Assembly: GCA_017590115.1 (NCBI GenBank)
Contig: JAGGNK010007559.1
Span: forward strand, 5,930,641 to 5,994,640
Reading direction: 5' to 3'
Origin: Montifringilla adamsi
Taxonomy: Eukaryota > Chordata > Aves > Passeriformes > Passeridae
DNA: 64,000 nucleotides
Of the stretch, positions 1 to 35,200 are shown piece after piece; the stretch's first letter is position 1; every line of letters begins with the position of its first letter. The notes below the pieces were generated by a model that was given only the letters and a program-made list of their open reading frames with translations, searched no databases and was not told the origin of the DNA. A program made the position numbers and the translations under genes.

Positions 1-127
1 TTTAATTTAATTATTTTGATGAGTCTTTGCACAGAAGTGTCCCATGTTGATGCTTAAGAACTGCTACATGTAGTTGGTAGGTCACGATGATTTTGTTTAC
101 GGGCATGTACCTCTTGCTTTGACCCAG

Positions 128-23187
<23,060 letters not shown>

Positions 23188-23221
23188 GCCTGTAGGATGC
23201 AGTTGGAGACCTTAAAAATGG

Positions 23222-23283
23222 CAGGGGAGGGGAGGGGGGAAGCAAAAAAAAAAAAAAAAAAGCTTCTGCATGTTTTTTTTTTT
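23222..23283 (+). repeat. G-rich run plus A18/T11 foldback just after the stop codon
   Basis: GGGG-A-GGGG-A-GGGGGG is followed by 18 A (23244-23261), an 11-base loop, then 11 T (23273-23283). The A and T runs could pair in RNA. The A run is a likely internal priming site for oligo-dT. Confidence 0.85.
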
Positions 23284-23809
23284 AATTTTGTGAACCTGTT
23301 TCACTACATGATGTTGAAGCATTTCTTTGCTGTTTAACTTTATATTGAAACCTGTCATACGTTAGCTGTACAGGAATTACCTTGTGCTGTTTTACTGCAC
23401 CCTGTTAAATGGAACAGTGTGAGGAAATCAGATGTTTCTCCAGCTGGTGTGCACACCTCAGTGAGCAGCTGATACAGTTTTACTGTACCACAGCAATCTC
23501 ATGTGTTCACTTCTTTGGTAGTCTCACTTGAGTTAAGCTTTGTTCCAACTGAGCTTCATTTCACTGTATAATGCATTGGGTAAAACAGCAAAGTTATTCC
23601 CAGAGTATGAAAAAAATGGACAAATTAAAAGATGGATTATTAAGACTCATCTAAATACTCAGTGAGGGCTGAAGCAAACTATATTTCAGCTTTTGTTTTC
23701 AAACCTGGAAAATCTTGCTCATACAGTGTACACAGTTTAATTTGTTACATTCTTCAGAATTTGTGGGGGGAAAGAGGAGGCTGTATAGGAATTAAAAGGA
23801 AAATATTTA

Positions 23810-23815
23810 AATAAA
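23810..23815 (+). promoter_or_regulatory. Candidate proximal poly(A) signal AATAAA of SPAG9
   Basis: Canonical hexamer about 620 bases past the stop, followed by a T-rich stretch (gtattttcac). Use is not shown. Confidence 0.35.
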
Positions 23816-26113
23816 ATTGTATTTTCACTATTGAACCTTAGAGTTTGACAACTGCTGCCCTCAGTAATGAGCAATTTTGAGCATAATGTTTTTCCATCTC
23901 CCTGACATGGAACAACTGTTTCTGAAGGGTATTCTTAGGTTGATATGAATTGGAAAATAACTGTAAAATTCTCAAACAGGGGATATGTTTTGTTCTTTTC
24001 TTAACTCCTTATGTCCTAAGCACTTAGAATGATCTTCTCTGCCTAACTGGTCAAACTCATAAGGCAGTATGTGTGAAGGTTGGAGACCTCAATTAGAGCA
24101 TGCAAAAAGACTGAGAGTGTACAGGAAAAAAACACATTCTGCACAAGTGAGATCATAAAGGTGATGCCTGAGGCATCAAAGGCAGTGTAGTTCCAGATAA
24201 TTAGGTACAAATTGTATTTTTTTTCTGTAGCTCCATACCCCAGTTGAGTTAAAAAAATAATTTAGCAACAATATTATCCGGTAACACAATGACAGAAAAT
24301 TCTCCTGCCAAAAGTCAGGAGGCTAATATTAGGCTGACATTCTGTCTACTCACCATCTTTTTTTAATGGTAAATGTGAGTTTAAGACTGTCTTTCTTTTA
24401 CGTTGAAATTTCTGTGTTAGTATCAGACCTAAGCTGAACACTTCATGATTTCTGTACTTCAGAAGATTTAAAACCCCAAATTTTCTCTTTAATTTAGTCT
24501 CTGGAAAGTAATAGTTTTGAGGGGTTTTAATAAACATCCAGCATTTAGACCCAAAAGGCTGGAGCTGTTCAGATTAGCAGAGAAATTTAGTAACTTGGTT
24601 ATATGAGAGAACTGAACAGTTCCAGAGGAGTAAATATAGAAACACTTTTTTAAAACTGCCTAAACATTTTTATGCAATAGGAGCAGTTCTGGTCTATCAG
24701 GCAAACATGTGTTTATATATTTTCTTAATTTTTAAAATGAACACATTTAGCTGAGGTCTATTGTGTAAATATATATTTAGGCAGCTTTTTCAAATGCATA
24801 TCATAGCTGATAAACCAGAAAATCTCCATTCAGGTCTATTGGTTAGATTTATATGTATAAATACTTTTTAAGCAACATATTTTGTACACAGCTGTTCCTC
24901 TCGTAAATATGTATTTAGGACATGAACTATGTAGTAAAAATCCTTATTAAAGATGTTTAATATCTTGGTAGTATTTTTCTCTTCAGAATGCCAAAAGCAA
25001 TGAAAGCATGTTGTTCATAATTTGCTTTCCATATTCATCTTGAATGTCACTCTTAAAGTACTTTGGCTTAAATATAAAGTCTGGAAGCTTATTAAAAATT
25101 ATACAAATACCAATTATACAAAAGTAACCTGAGTCAACACTCTTAGACCTATTTTAAACTTATAGGCATGTATGCTGAACATGAAGCACATCTGAATTAA
25201 CTGATGGGATGTCTTAAGAAAAATGCTGTCTAAACTTTTACTGTTGTCTAGAATCTTCACTGTGAGTGGTGCAGTTTCATTGCTTTTCCTGCCATTTTCT
25301 TGAATTTATTTTTTTTCTCTTTGGAAAACACAATCTCCAAAGTTTTTTTACTCACTGGTTGATTGTCACATTCTCATGTTCTCAGAAGAAAAAGCGCACA
25401 ATTCTGTTATTTGGTTCTTTGTGGGATTTAATTTGTTATTAAAGACAAGCTGTTTTCTCTGAGCGGCGTTACTGCTCCAGCTGGAGCAGTGCAACCTGGC
25501 AAGTGTGTACCTGGTCTTTTGCCAAATGGAGCTGGCCCACCGTGCCATTTTAGTCACTTCAGTGGCCAGCCCTTGCAGATATTTCAGAGAATAATGGATT
25601 GCTTCTGTCCAAAAGTGGAAGGGTTTTAAAGCAGACAGTAGTTGAACTGTGTAGCACTATGGGTGTAGATAAAGGCATGTGTACTTCTCTTTATTTCTCA
25701 TTTTAAAACTTTATCCCCTGTCCTAAGGTACAGTAGATTACTGGGTCCCTGTTGCCGTCACAGTGTGCTGGGCTGTATAAACTCCCCTTAATGTCACTTT
25801 GAAAGGTGAATAAAGCATGCAGACGCCAGGCACTGCGATGACAATACACCCTCAACTCCGTCTCAAGAATGTGTTTATGCATTACACTCGTGATTAAAGC
25901 ATCATATAAATAGGAGCTAATCTCTTGATATCTACAGCTTGTTAATAGTTTGGAAACATTTCGAGCACAAAATATGCAGCACATGACTTGCCTGGGTAGG
26001 GGTGTTTGCATGGTGAGGGTGAGGCTGCATTGTCCATTCCTTGGGAAGGTCTTCCTGTGCCGGATAGGATCGAGCTGACAGAGCGTAGACACTTTATCAT
26101 AGGCTGCCTTAGT

Positions 26114-26119
26114 AATAAA
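26114..26119 (+). promoter_or_regulatory. Candidate distal poly(A) signal AATAAA of SPAG9
   Basis: Canonical hexamer with T-rich sequence 20-40 bases downstream (tctgttttattat). It competes with the variant signal near 26740 as the transcript end. Confidence 0.35.
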
Positions 26120-27591
26120 CAAATGTTTAATCTGTTTTATTATACTAACTGTTCTAAAGAACATATGTCTTTAAAAAATGCTGTGTAACTGAATATTTAT
26201 TTCCATGTGAGTATTATAAAAGTTACCAAAGGATTAAACCTGATTTAGCACTCTGTAAATGGCCCTGTTGAGGTGGGCCTTGTGAAGGCCTCGCTCTGTA
26301 AAACGAGACATGGTAAACTCAAATACAGTTCTTCTTTAGGGAAATTAAATGTTCTTTTCTAACAGGGTTATGCCATATTGTAACAACCTATATTGCACCT
26401 CAAAGCATTTTTCTATACACTAAATGTCTCTCCCGCCCTCTAACAAGATTAAGTTTCCTTTATTAATTTTGTTGATGCACATTTCTCAATCTTTTAAACA
26501 TATATTTTAAACATTTTATGGTCTGTAATTTTTGAAAGTTTTGTCTGTTGGACACTTTATGCTGAATTTTACTTGCCTCTGTAATCTGAGATGGATTCTA
26601 CAGCGTTAAACTTGCTGTCTGTTAAAACTTGAGGCTTCTTTTCTGTGAGCAGAAGAGCTCATATAGCAGTGTAGTTATTTCAGTATTTATTTCTATTATT
26701 GAATCCATGAGGTTCAGAATGTAACTTTGTACATGAAATATATATAAATATGTATATGAAACATGCATTGGGTCAGTGTGTTCTTTGTAATCTCATGTTA
26801 ATTTTGCCAAATTTTGGTGCTATCAGAAGACACAATTTTGGGGATTTTACACTAATGCCAAATGTTGTTGTTATCAGTGATATGTTTGAGTCAGTCCAGG
26901 ACTAGTGTTATCCTGCTCTCTCGTAGTGGGCTCAGACAAAAGCTGTGAAGAAAAGCTATGATGTCTGTGCCTCTCTTAAGATACAGATCTGGAGGAAATC
27001 TGCTTAATGCAGCTCAGATGAAATAGATTATGTCAGATTAAATAGATGCTGACACTGAGATTTATTTTTTAAATTGTTTTAGCAGAGATTCATCAGAGCT
27101 CTAATGCTCTCTGGTTACTTCCTGCTCAGCAAAGGAAATTGTGTTTTTAAGGCAGAAGAATGAGGACATGGTGACTGCAGAAACTGAACACTTGGCCAGA
27201 GCCAGGGTTTCATGTTTTCCCAGCTCACCTGCCCCTTTCTCAGCACATTTGTCCCAGCTGTGTGTCCTGGTCAGTGTGTCAGGAGTGTCCCTAAGATCCC
27301 CTGGCTATTCCCAGGGACTGGGGGAGCCCCACTGGGTGTAGAAAGCTGTGCTGGGCTCACAAAGCCCCCCTGCCCTCCCCATGAGTGTCACTGCAGGTGT
27401 TACTGCTGCCCTTGGACACTGGTGAAGGGCCCACATGAAGTTGTTTAAAACTTCCAGAAGAAAAATGCTTCAGATTTGTTTGCACAAAAGTCTGTGCAAA
27501 TACTGGAGTCATCCGTGGACAAGAAGTACCAAATGTCCTGTTGCCACTGTTGTACCACCTTGAAGCTTTATAAACCTGGTGCTTAACAAAC

Positions 27592-27835
27592 CCACCATAA
27601 TTTTTGCTTAGTTAGTGGAGTTTTCCTGGAAGATTTTTTCCTCTCTACAACATATGTACTAATGCATTTCCCTCTCCTTACAGTGATGGTTCTGGGGCTG
27701 TGTCCATTCCCACACCACCATAATTTTTGCTTAGTTAGTGGAGTTTTCCTGGAAGATTTTTTCCTCTCTACAACATATGTACTAATGCATTTCCCTCTCC
27801 TTACAGTGATGGTTCTGGGGCTGTGTCCATTCCCA
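27592..27835. repeat. Perfect two-copy tandem duplication, period 123 bases
   Basis: Bases 27592-27712 are repeated without a mismatch at 27715-27835, so 121 of the 123-base unit match. The unit runs from ccaccataatttttgc to gtgtccattccca. Confidence 0.95.
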
Positions 27836-30800
27836 GGCAGGTCACACACTGCACTGTGCTAAAGCAGAGTGTGTCTGTATTAAAAGGGAAGAAACATCAC
27901 AAATCTTCACTCTGGAAATGTTTCAGCTCTTACAGCAGCCCTGGAGCCCCTCAGGTCTGTGCGTAAGTAATTGAATTTTTCACATCTGGTGTTGAGAGAG
28001 ATAAGAGAATAGAGTTCTGAACTGAGCTAAGGAGTTACAAGTGCTGTTTGGGGACTGAAGTTTGAAGCCATTGGAAATAACAAACCTGTCTGTACTGGGC
28101 ATGGGATCATGGGAAAAGCATTCACTATTTCTGGGGCAGATTTTTAAAAAGTTCTCTCAGTTGTATCAGTCTTCTACACCAAGAGGTGTTCAGGGCAGAA
28201 TACACACACTTTTAAACTTTTTCAATGCAAATGCTTTTATTGAAAACCACTTCTTTTGCTGGAGATTAAACCTCAAACTTACTGAGGTAGACTATTTCCT
28301 TTTTTCTACAATGGAATAAATAGTAAACCATAAATTTGGGATTCTTTTTGCCTTCACCTTCCATTTTCAGTGTCCTGTCTGAGCAATACAGTCTGAAGCT
28401 GGTACTGACCATTGTGGTGATCTCTGATGCACAAGTGTCCCTTAATTCTGCTGTAGAACACGCTGTGAGGGGCCTCTGGCCAGGGACCACACTAGCTCCT
28501 GGCAGGGCCTGCAGGACTCTCTGTGGTCTGTGTGGTTACATTCTTTAAAAAAAACCTCTTTTGAGTGCAAGTAGTTTCCTGCTTTTTAAAACACTTTAGG
28601 ATGATGGCAGGAAGGGAGCTGATGGGAAGAGATGTGGATTGGTGCTTATTACACTCTGCTTGAGCTTCTGGCCAGGAGCAGGAGCAGTCTGAGTTGTGAC
28701 ACAAGATGGTGCTCTTACAATTCTAACACAGTGTGGAGCCCGAGAGAAAACTCATTCTGCTCCAGCATTCCCTTCTCCCAGCCTTCCTACAGCAGCCAAG
28801 CCTCAGGTTCCCTGAAACAGCTCTCCCAGGTGAAGCTGTTGTGTCTGAGGAAGGACAGAGGAACCCAAGCCACTCAGGGTTCAGGAGATGCTCCCCTGCC
28901 CTCACCCCTGTAAGTGCTCCAGTTGGGACTTCCCTCTGGAGCTCTCGGGACCTCCTAATTCACCTAATGTGGGAAAGGGAAAGCTTTTCCTTTATTAGAC
29001 AGAGGTCCTGCTGGGCACTGGGATGAAGCCAGGCAGGGTGGGGGAGATGAGGTTTCTTGGCACTGCAAGGGCTGAGCAGCTGCTCCCCAGCACTCCCCTT
29101 CATGCTGCTTCTCCAGCCTTCAGGGAAGTTCTGTTCCAGTTTGCAAGGGCGATGTTAAAGGCCCCCTTCATTCTTTGCCTGGGAGCAGCAGTTCTAAACT
29201 CATGGGGGAGCAGCAGCTGGGGCTGCAGGGCTGAGGGGGCTGACCTACCCCAGACCTTCCCCTGCCTACCTCCCATGCCCAGGGATTTGGGGTATGTTTG
29301 GGGGGTGCTGCCATCTCCTGCTCCTGAATGTTGCTGTGTCCAGGGGTCTCTTAGGCTGTCTCAGATTTGGAGCTTAAATGAAGAGGAGAAGGGGAAAATA
29401 ACCCCAAAAAATCATGTTGGAAACTTTTCCAGACATCACAACTGCTTTTCACTGAGATGGGATCAATATCCTGGTGTCCCTGAGGCCCTGCCCTAGCTCA
29501 GGGCTGGCAGGGATGGAGCTGCCACCAGCCAGGCCCTTTGTGGTAGCGACAGCAGTGCTTCCTCCCAGTGTCATCCTTGGACTTTCCCAGAGCCTGGTCT
29601 GCAGACACAGATCTTGGGGTCTCCCTTTTAATTAAATTTGGCTGATGTTTGCTTTGAGTTAAAGGACAAAGGAGAGCTGATGGTGCTGCCCTGGGTCAGG
29701 GCACACGTCCTGCTGTCCTGGCTGGTGGTGGCTGAAAGCAACACCTGCAGGAGGGAGCAGGAGTGTGGGGAGGTGTCCCACAGGTCACCCTGCATCCTGC
29801 TGTGTCTCCAGGCTGGATGAATCAGCTTCTACCTTGTGGAAACAACTGGGCTGATGCAAAATGGTGCAGCTGTCTGTATCCCAGCAGGACTAAAAATAAG
29901 AAAAACAGGGAGCTCACTGGTTTGCAAAGACAGCTGGAATACTTCTGAAATACTCTGAATACTCTGAATGAGAATGTTAAAAAATTTTACACTTATGCTG
30001 CCACTGCATGGGTGCTCCTGGCAGATGCTGTTGCAGGGTTGCAGATGCCATACATGGCTCTGTCCTTGCTTGGGGTATTTGGATTCTGCTCCTGGAATGG
30101 CACAGAGATATCTGTGAGATGAGCAGCACATGGATCAGCTGTGAAGTGTTTCAGTCTTTTCAGGCCAGACCTGGTTTGGGGTGGGTAACAGCACTAGGAA
30201 ATGTTGAAGGCTGATGGGGGAGGCTGAATCCAGGGGAGAAAAGGTGCTGACGACTTCTGGCTGCTAATTGATGTGTGCAATGAGAGAACAGCAGGTTGTG
30301 TGTGTGGGTGGGGAAAATTCAATCCTTGTCAAAATTGCCTGAAAGTTAATGAAAATCCCTGAGATAGAGAGGTGAATTGTGCAGCATCCACAAACCCATT
30401 ACAGTCCAGTTGACTCACTTGCAAATAAACACTGCGTGGGTGCTCCGGAGCTAAAAAAGCTCTTCTGCCCTGTGCAGATGTGCTTGTGTCTCATTCCTCC
30501 TGAGAAAGAAGCGAGGGAGGAAGGATGGAAGCTCAGCCAGGTCCAAGCTCAGAGGTTTGGGGGGTGCAGGACCAGCCCCCCACCTTGGCATTGCAAACTC
30601 AGCACGAGACACAAGATACCCATCCTTGCCTTGCTCAGGGGTGTGCAGATTTTCACATGTGGGATGAGAAAATGAGGAAGGAAGGCACCAGGAACATCCC
30701 AGCACCATCTGACTGGCAGTACCAGCACTGAACAGAATAAAGGTTTTATGCAAAGGGGCTGAGGAAAATGTTCTGCTGCTTTTTGGGTGACAACCTGCCA

Positions 30801-32134
30801 TCAGCTGGGCACAGCAAATCAATGACTGGCTTTTGCAAGCATTTTTAATCCTTCTCTGAACTTTTAAAGGGTGCTCAGAAAGTCATTTCACCATAGCAAC
30901 CTGCATCTGCAATAAAGCCCCAAATGTCACCTCTGGGCCAAAGCTGTGGCTGAGCTGCAGCAAGCTGTGGGCAGAGAGCTGGGTGTGCAGCTCTGGGCAC
31001 AGGGTGAGCTGGAGTTTGTACCATGATCACTGTGGGGCTGCTCAACCTGGGAATTGCAGCTCTTCACACCCTTCCAGCCCAGGCCCAGCTGCCATCCTGG
31101 TTTGCAGGAAGCCCATGGCTCTGCTGGTCAGAATCTCTTTGAAATGCCTCCAAAATGGCCTGAAATGTCTCGTTCTCAAAATGGCCTGGTCCATCAGAAG
31201 GGCTAGAGGTACAGGAGTTCTTCTTGGCTGACAGTGGATAAAGGGGCAGCATAAAGGGGGTTCATCACTTCACTCAGCCTGGAAATCACACAAATGGGTC
31301 AGAAACCTTCAAAAGGTAGCATGGAGGAGATTTTTTGGAGGGATGAAGAGACTTTAACAAAGCTCTGCTGAGCCACCAGCAGTGGCTCAACAACTGACAG
31401 CAGCAGCACTGGGGTGTTGAACTGTTCTTGTTTTGTGAGCTGGGCTTTGCAAGCAGTGTGAGGTGTGAGCTGAAATCAGAAATAAGAAAGTGAAGGAAGT
31501 GTGAATAGGTCATAAGGAGAGTTTTCAGAAGGAGGCAGCACTGGCAGGGCTTTATCTGCTGATGAAGTGGCAGTTTCCGTGTTCCTCTTATGGTTCAAGC
31601 TGACTTTGCTGGGCTCTCTGTGCCTTGAGCAGCTGGGTTGCATGACACCAAGCTAGACTGTGCTTCTTACTGGTCAGTGTTGCTTTGGGCTGGTGTTTAA
31701 CCATGATAAAAAGTAGGTCTGTTCTCAGACTGATCCCCAAAAGAAAAAATCAGAGCAAAAAAGCCAGCTGAGAAAGTCATGGTTCAGGAGACCTGCAGAT
31801 GAGACTGGCACTAGTCTGGAGGTTCTTCAGGGCTGGCAGTATTTGGTCCTCCAGCTACTCTACACACAAATACTGGCCTCAGGGCACCGTGAGCAGCACA
31901 CCTTCCTCCAGGGAAGCTTTGGTGTTTGGACAAGAGACACAGTAGCTTTGCTCCACAGCTGCTGCAATTTCCTTTCTTGTTTGTACAGATTCCATTTTTT
32001 AGGTATATCTCACACTCTGCTTGGACAGCTCTCATCACTTCTCATCACAAACTAAATAAATCACTAATGCTGCAGAGCCTTTCTTCCCCTCCAGAGATGG
32101 ATCACCCAGACGTGTTCTCAAAGGTACAAAGTTA

Positions 32135-32298
32135 CTCCAAGGCAGTGGTCACAGCCCCAAAGCTGCCAGAGCTCCAGGAGCATTTGGACAATGCTCTCAG
32201 GCACAACAGTGGCATTATTGGGGTGTCCTGTGCAGCACCAGGAGTTGGTCTTTGATGATCCTTGTGGATCCCTTCCAACTCAGCACATTCCATGATGC
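32135..32298 (+). mobile_element. CR1 LINE 3' end fragment
   Basis: Has agctccaggagcatttggac, gatccttgtggatcccttcc and aactcagcac, then a degenerate terminus attccatgatgct. It shares the ccagagctccaggagcattt block with the CR1 at 10870-11141. Older and more diverged at its end than that copy. Confidence 0.8.
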
Positions 32299-35200
32299 TA
32301 CATTGCTCCTTCGCAGGGCTGTGTCAGGGCTGAATCTGCAGAGAAGCCTCCAAGGCAGTAATGGCATCAAAGTGGGTTGTGGTGAAGAGATGCTCCAGTC
32401 ACCCCACAAGCTCTGGCATCGCAGCAGAAACATTACCAAGCCCTGGGGCAGATCCTTCTGCAAGCCAAGACGTGGATACAACCGCTCTGGTCATTTATCT
32501 CTTCAAAGGTTTTGATTTGCAGCACCTAAAGAGGTGGAGAGGGGTGAGAAAGGAGCAGTCCCACCAGCAAGCACCTTGTTTCCAGGGCAAACACCAAGGA
32601 CCAAGATTGGGGTGCAGTTTTCCAGCTTGGCACAGGCAGAGTCTTCATGAGAAACTGAAGGTTGGCACTTCCTGTCTCTCCTGTGCCATGGAGCAAGTGC
32701 CCAGCTGCCCTCCAAGCTCCATATCTGATTGACTGCCCAACTGTGCTTTAAAAGAGCCCAAATCAAGAAATGCTCCAAAAAGAGCTGGAATGGGAGTCCA
32801 CTCTAAGGCCAGTAGTAAATTACATAAAACCATAGGTCATAGCTCAAGCTAAACCTTTTATGGGCCATAAATCCACATTTCCTGGATTTTTATAGCTTCT
32901 GGTTAAAAATGTAAAAATACTTTGTGATTGGAATAAGCCAGCTAATAATTTCTTTACATAAATTCTTTGCTGGAGAAAGCTCCCCATCCCATGAAGATGT
33001 ACCCTGCAGGAAGCCAGGGGATATCCCCAGAGGTAAGATGGGCATAAACAAAAAATAAGGCACTGCCAGGTGTGTGTGTACTGTAATCAGGGGTCTTGGC
33101 CAGTGGCATATCACCATATGGTGACACAATATTGTGCCCTCCCTTTAAATGGTGTCAGTATTCAGCATCTTTATTTCTGCAGGTTTTATGGCTGTGGAGG
33201 GTGCAAGATCTCATTGGCCTTTAATATCTTGGAGTTTGTTTATTTGCTGGCTATCTTCCTCTCTCTCCTCATAGCCTGTATTTTGGGATCATTCCCATTC
33301 CACTCTGGATTTTGCCTCCTTGGTCCAGCCTGTGCAGTGCTGAGCAGGGTGTGCCTGAAGTGTGACCGTCCCTGTGAGATTTCCTAAACCATGTGGCACT
33401 GGGGACCCCGCTGAGCCTGCAGTACTCCCTTGCTCCCCAGTCTTTTCCTGAGGATCTTCTGCCTACCTGACTCTTATTTTTTGCTGAGAGGCTTTTATCC
33501 TGCATTTGTGCTAACTTTCAGCTCAATCTGTGCTTTGACTCATTTTAATATTGTTACTATCTCAAACCTACTCCTTGTCACATATTTGGGGAGTAGGCAG
33601 GAGACACCCAAGAATCTGAAGCCAAAAATAGGGAGAATGAGAGAAAATAAAATGATGACTTTCAAGCTCTTCTGACTCAAACCCAGTCTAGCTGTGCAGC
33701 TGCAGGGGCATGGAATACCCTTGGGGCTGGCACCCTTGGCCACACAGTGGACATCAGTCTCCTCTTCCTAGTCACAGTGCTGTGCTTCTGCTGGTCAAGT
33801 CTGTGCCATGAAGTTCTCCTTCGTCTCAGCCCCTGCTGGCTGCCGTATCCTTCAGCCTGTTCACACACTCTGTACACACCAAGCAGGAGCAGCACCTGGG
33901 CTGTAGCTGCTCTAACTTCTTTTAGGATCATGTTTGATGAAACCATGCATTTGTTTTCAAAATCTTCACCTATTTCATGCTGGTTTTAACTACCACTCAT
34001 TCTTAAAGCTGAACTGGTTTTAAATTTCCTTATTCCAGTCTGAGCTTTCCAGGTCTCAGAAGAGAAAACAGATTAGCCAAGGGCTCTTGTGGTATTAATT
34101 TCTCCTGTATTGCAATGTTGTAGTACTTGAGTCAAAAGTTTCTAGCTCAGTTAAATAATCCTGCTTCTAGAGGAGTTAAAGACATTTTCCACTCAATCTC
34201 ATGCATGCTATTCTATGCAGAATTTAAAGAGCAGCATAAATTGACTTGAGAGGCATCTTTTAGCTGACCATGATACCACTGGTGTGGGCACTTGGCCAGA
34301 CACTGGACCCACAGGCACTGGGATGGGCACAGCAGCAGGGAACCAAACCTGTTGGGCCACTCTTGCTGATCCCCTTGTGAAGTTTACTGGCACAAAAACA
34401 TCTTTTCCTGGGGAAATGAGGCACCCCAGGAATGGGCAGTCCCTGCTGGCCAGGGGTATTGGCCATGCTCTGCACAACTGTGTTGGGAGGGGTGGAGCTG
34501 AGGCTTCATCCGTGAGGAAAGGGCACATCCAGGTGTCTTGCCTTGATCATTTCAGTCACTTGAGCACCAGCTAGGGTTTGGATAGAAGCTTGGATTGCAA
34601 TCAAACCAGCCTCTCAGGGGCTGGGAACTCCCCATGGCAGATGCAGCTGCCTGGGATAGGACAGACATGGATCAACTCCAGACTGGAAGATGGCTCAGAG
34701 TTGTGGCTTCTCCTTCCAAAACCACCATGAAGGCGATGCTGGCTGATGTGCCTGAGCCTCACACAAGCTGCTCCTGCATCTTTTTGGTGTATCCATATCC
34801 CAGCAGCTCCTGAGAACTACTGGGGATACAGCAGTGGGCTTGTGCCCCCAAGGGGTGGCCATGCTTTCCTGCTCCTCTCTGCCTTCACTCTCCCAGCAGG
34901 AGTGGTTATTTCATCCCCTGGAAAACCCCACATCTCCATGGCTGGGCGTGAAAGGAGTGTGGTGGAGCCTAAGGCAGAGCAGAGGGGCAATGCCCCACTG
35001 GTGCCTGGCATTAGCCCCTCAGGGCACTGTCCATACATCCTCTATTTTTGGCAGTCTCCGGCTGGCAGCCAGGACGTGCTGGCAGCCCAGGACACACTGT
35101 CTCTCCTGTTAAACCTCTGTGAGTTTCCTGTTGCTGGAGAGGCACTTGCTTGATGCCCAAAGACACTCAAGTGCTTAATTATGTCCTGTATCTCTGATGG

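Larger units (their letters stand above)
23188..26770 (+). other. SPAG9: Probable SPAG9 3'UTR (about 3.6 kb)
   Basis: AT-rich sequence after the stop with no coding exons. Canonical AATAAA hexamers lie at 23810-23815 and 26114-26119 and an ATTAAA at 24946-24951. An AATATA-type variant in the TA-rich tract near 26738-26755 is followed by a GT-rich stretch (about 26770-26790), a plausible distal cleavage context. A Pumilio-type UGUAAAUA is at 24764-24771. Mammalian SPAG9 also has a multi-kilobase 3'UTR. The exact end is inference. Confidence 0.5.

Noticed and set aside
27583..27849. Minus-strand frame with an exactly repeated 41-residue peptide
   Set aside because: The repeat comes from the 123-base tandem DNA duplication; no sign of translation.
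28632..30822. Open frames of 93-157 codons around 29 kb
   Set aside because: Same pattern of chance overlap in GC-rich DNA; no homology recognised.
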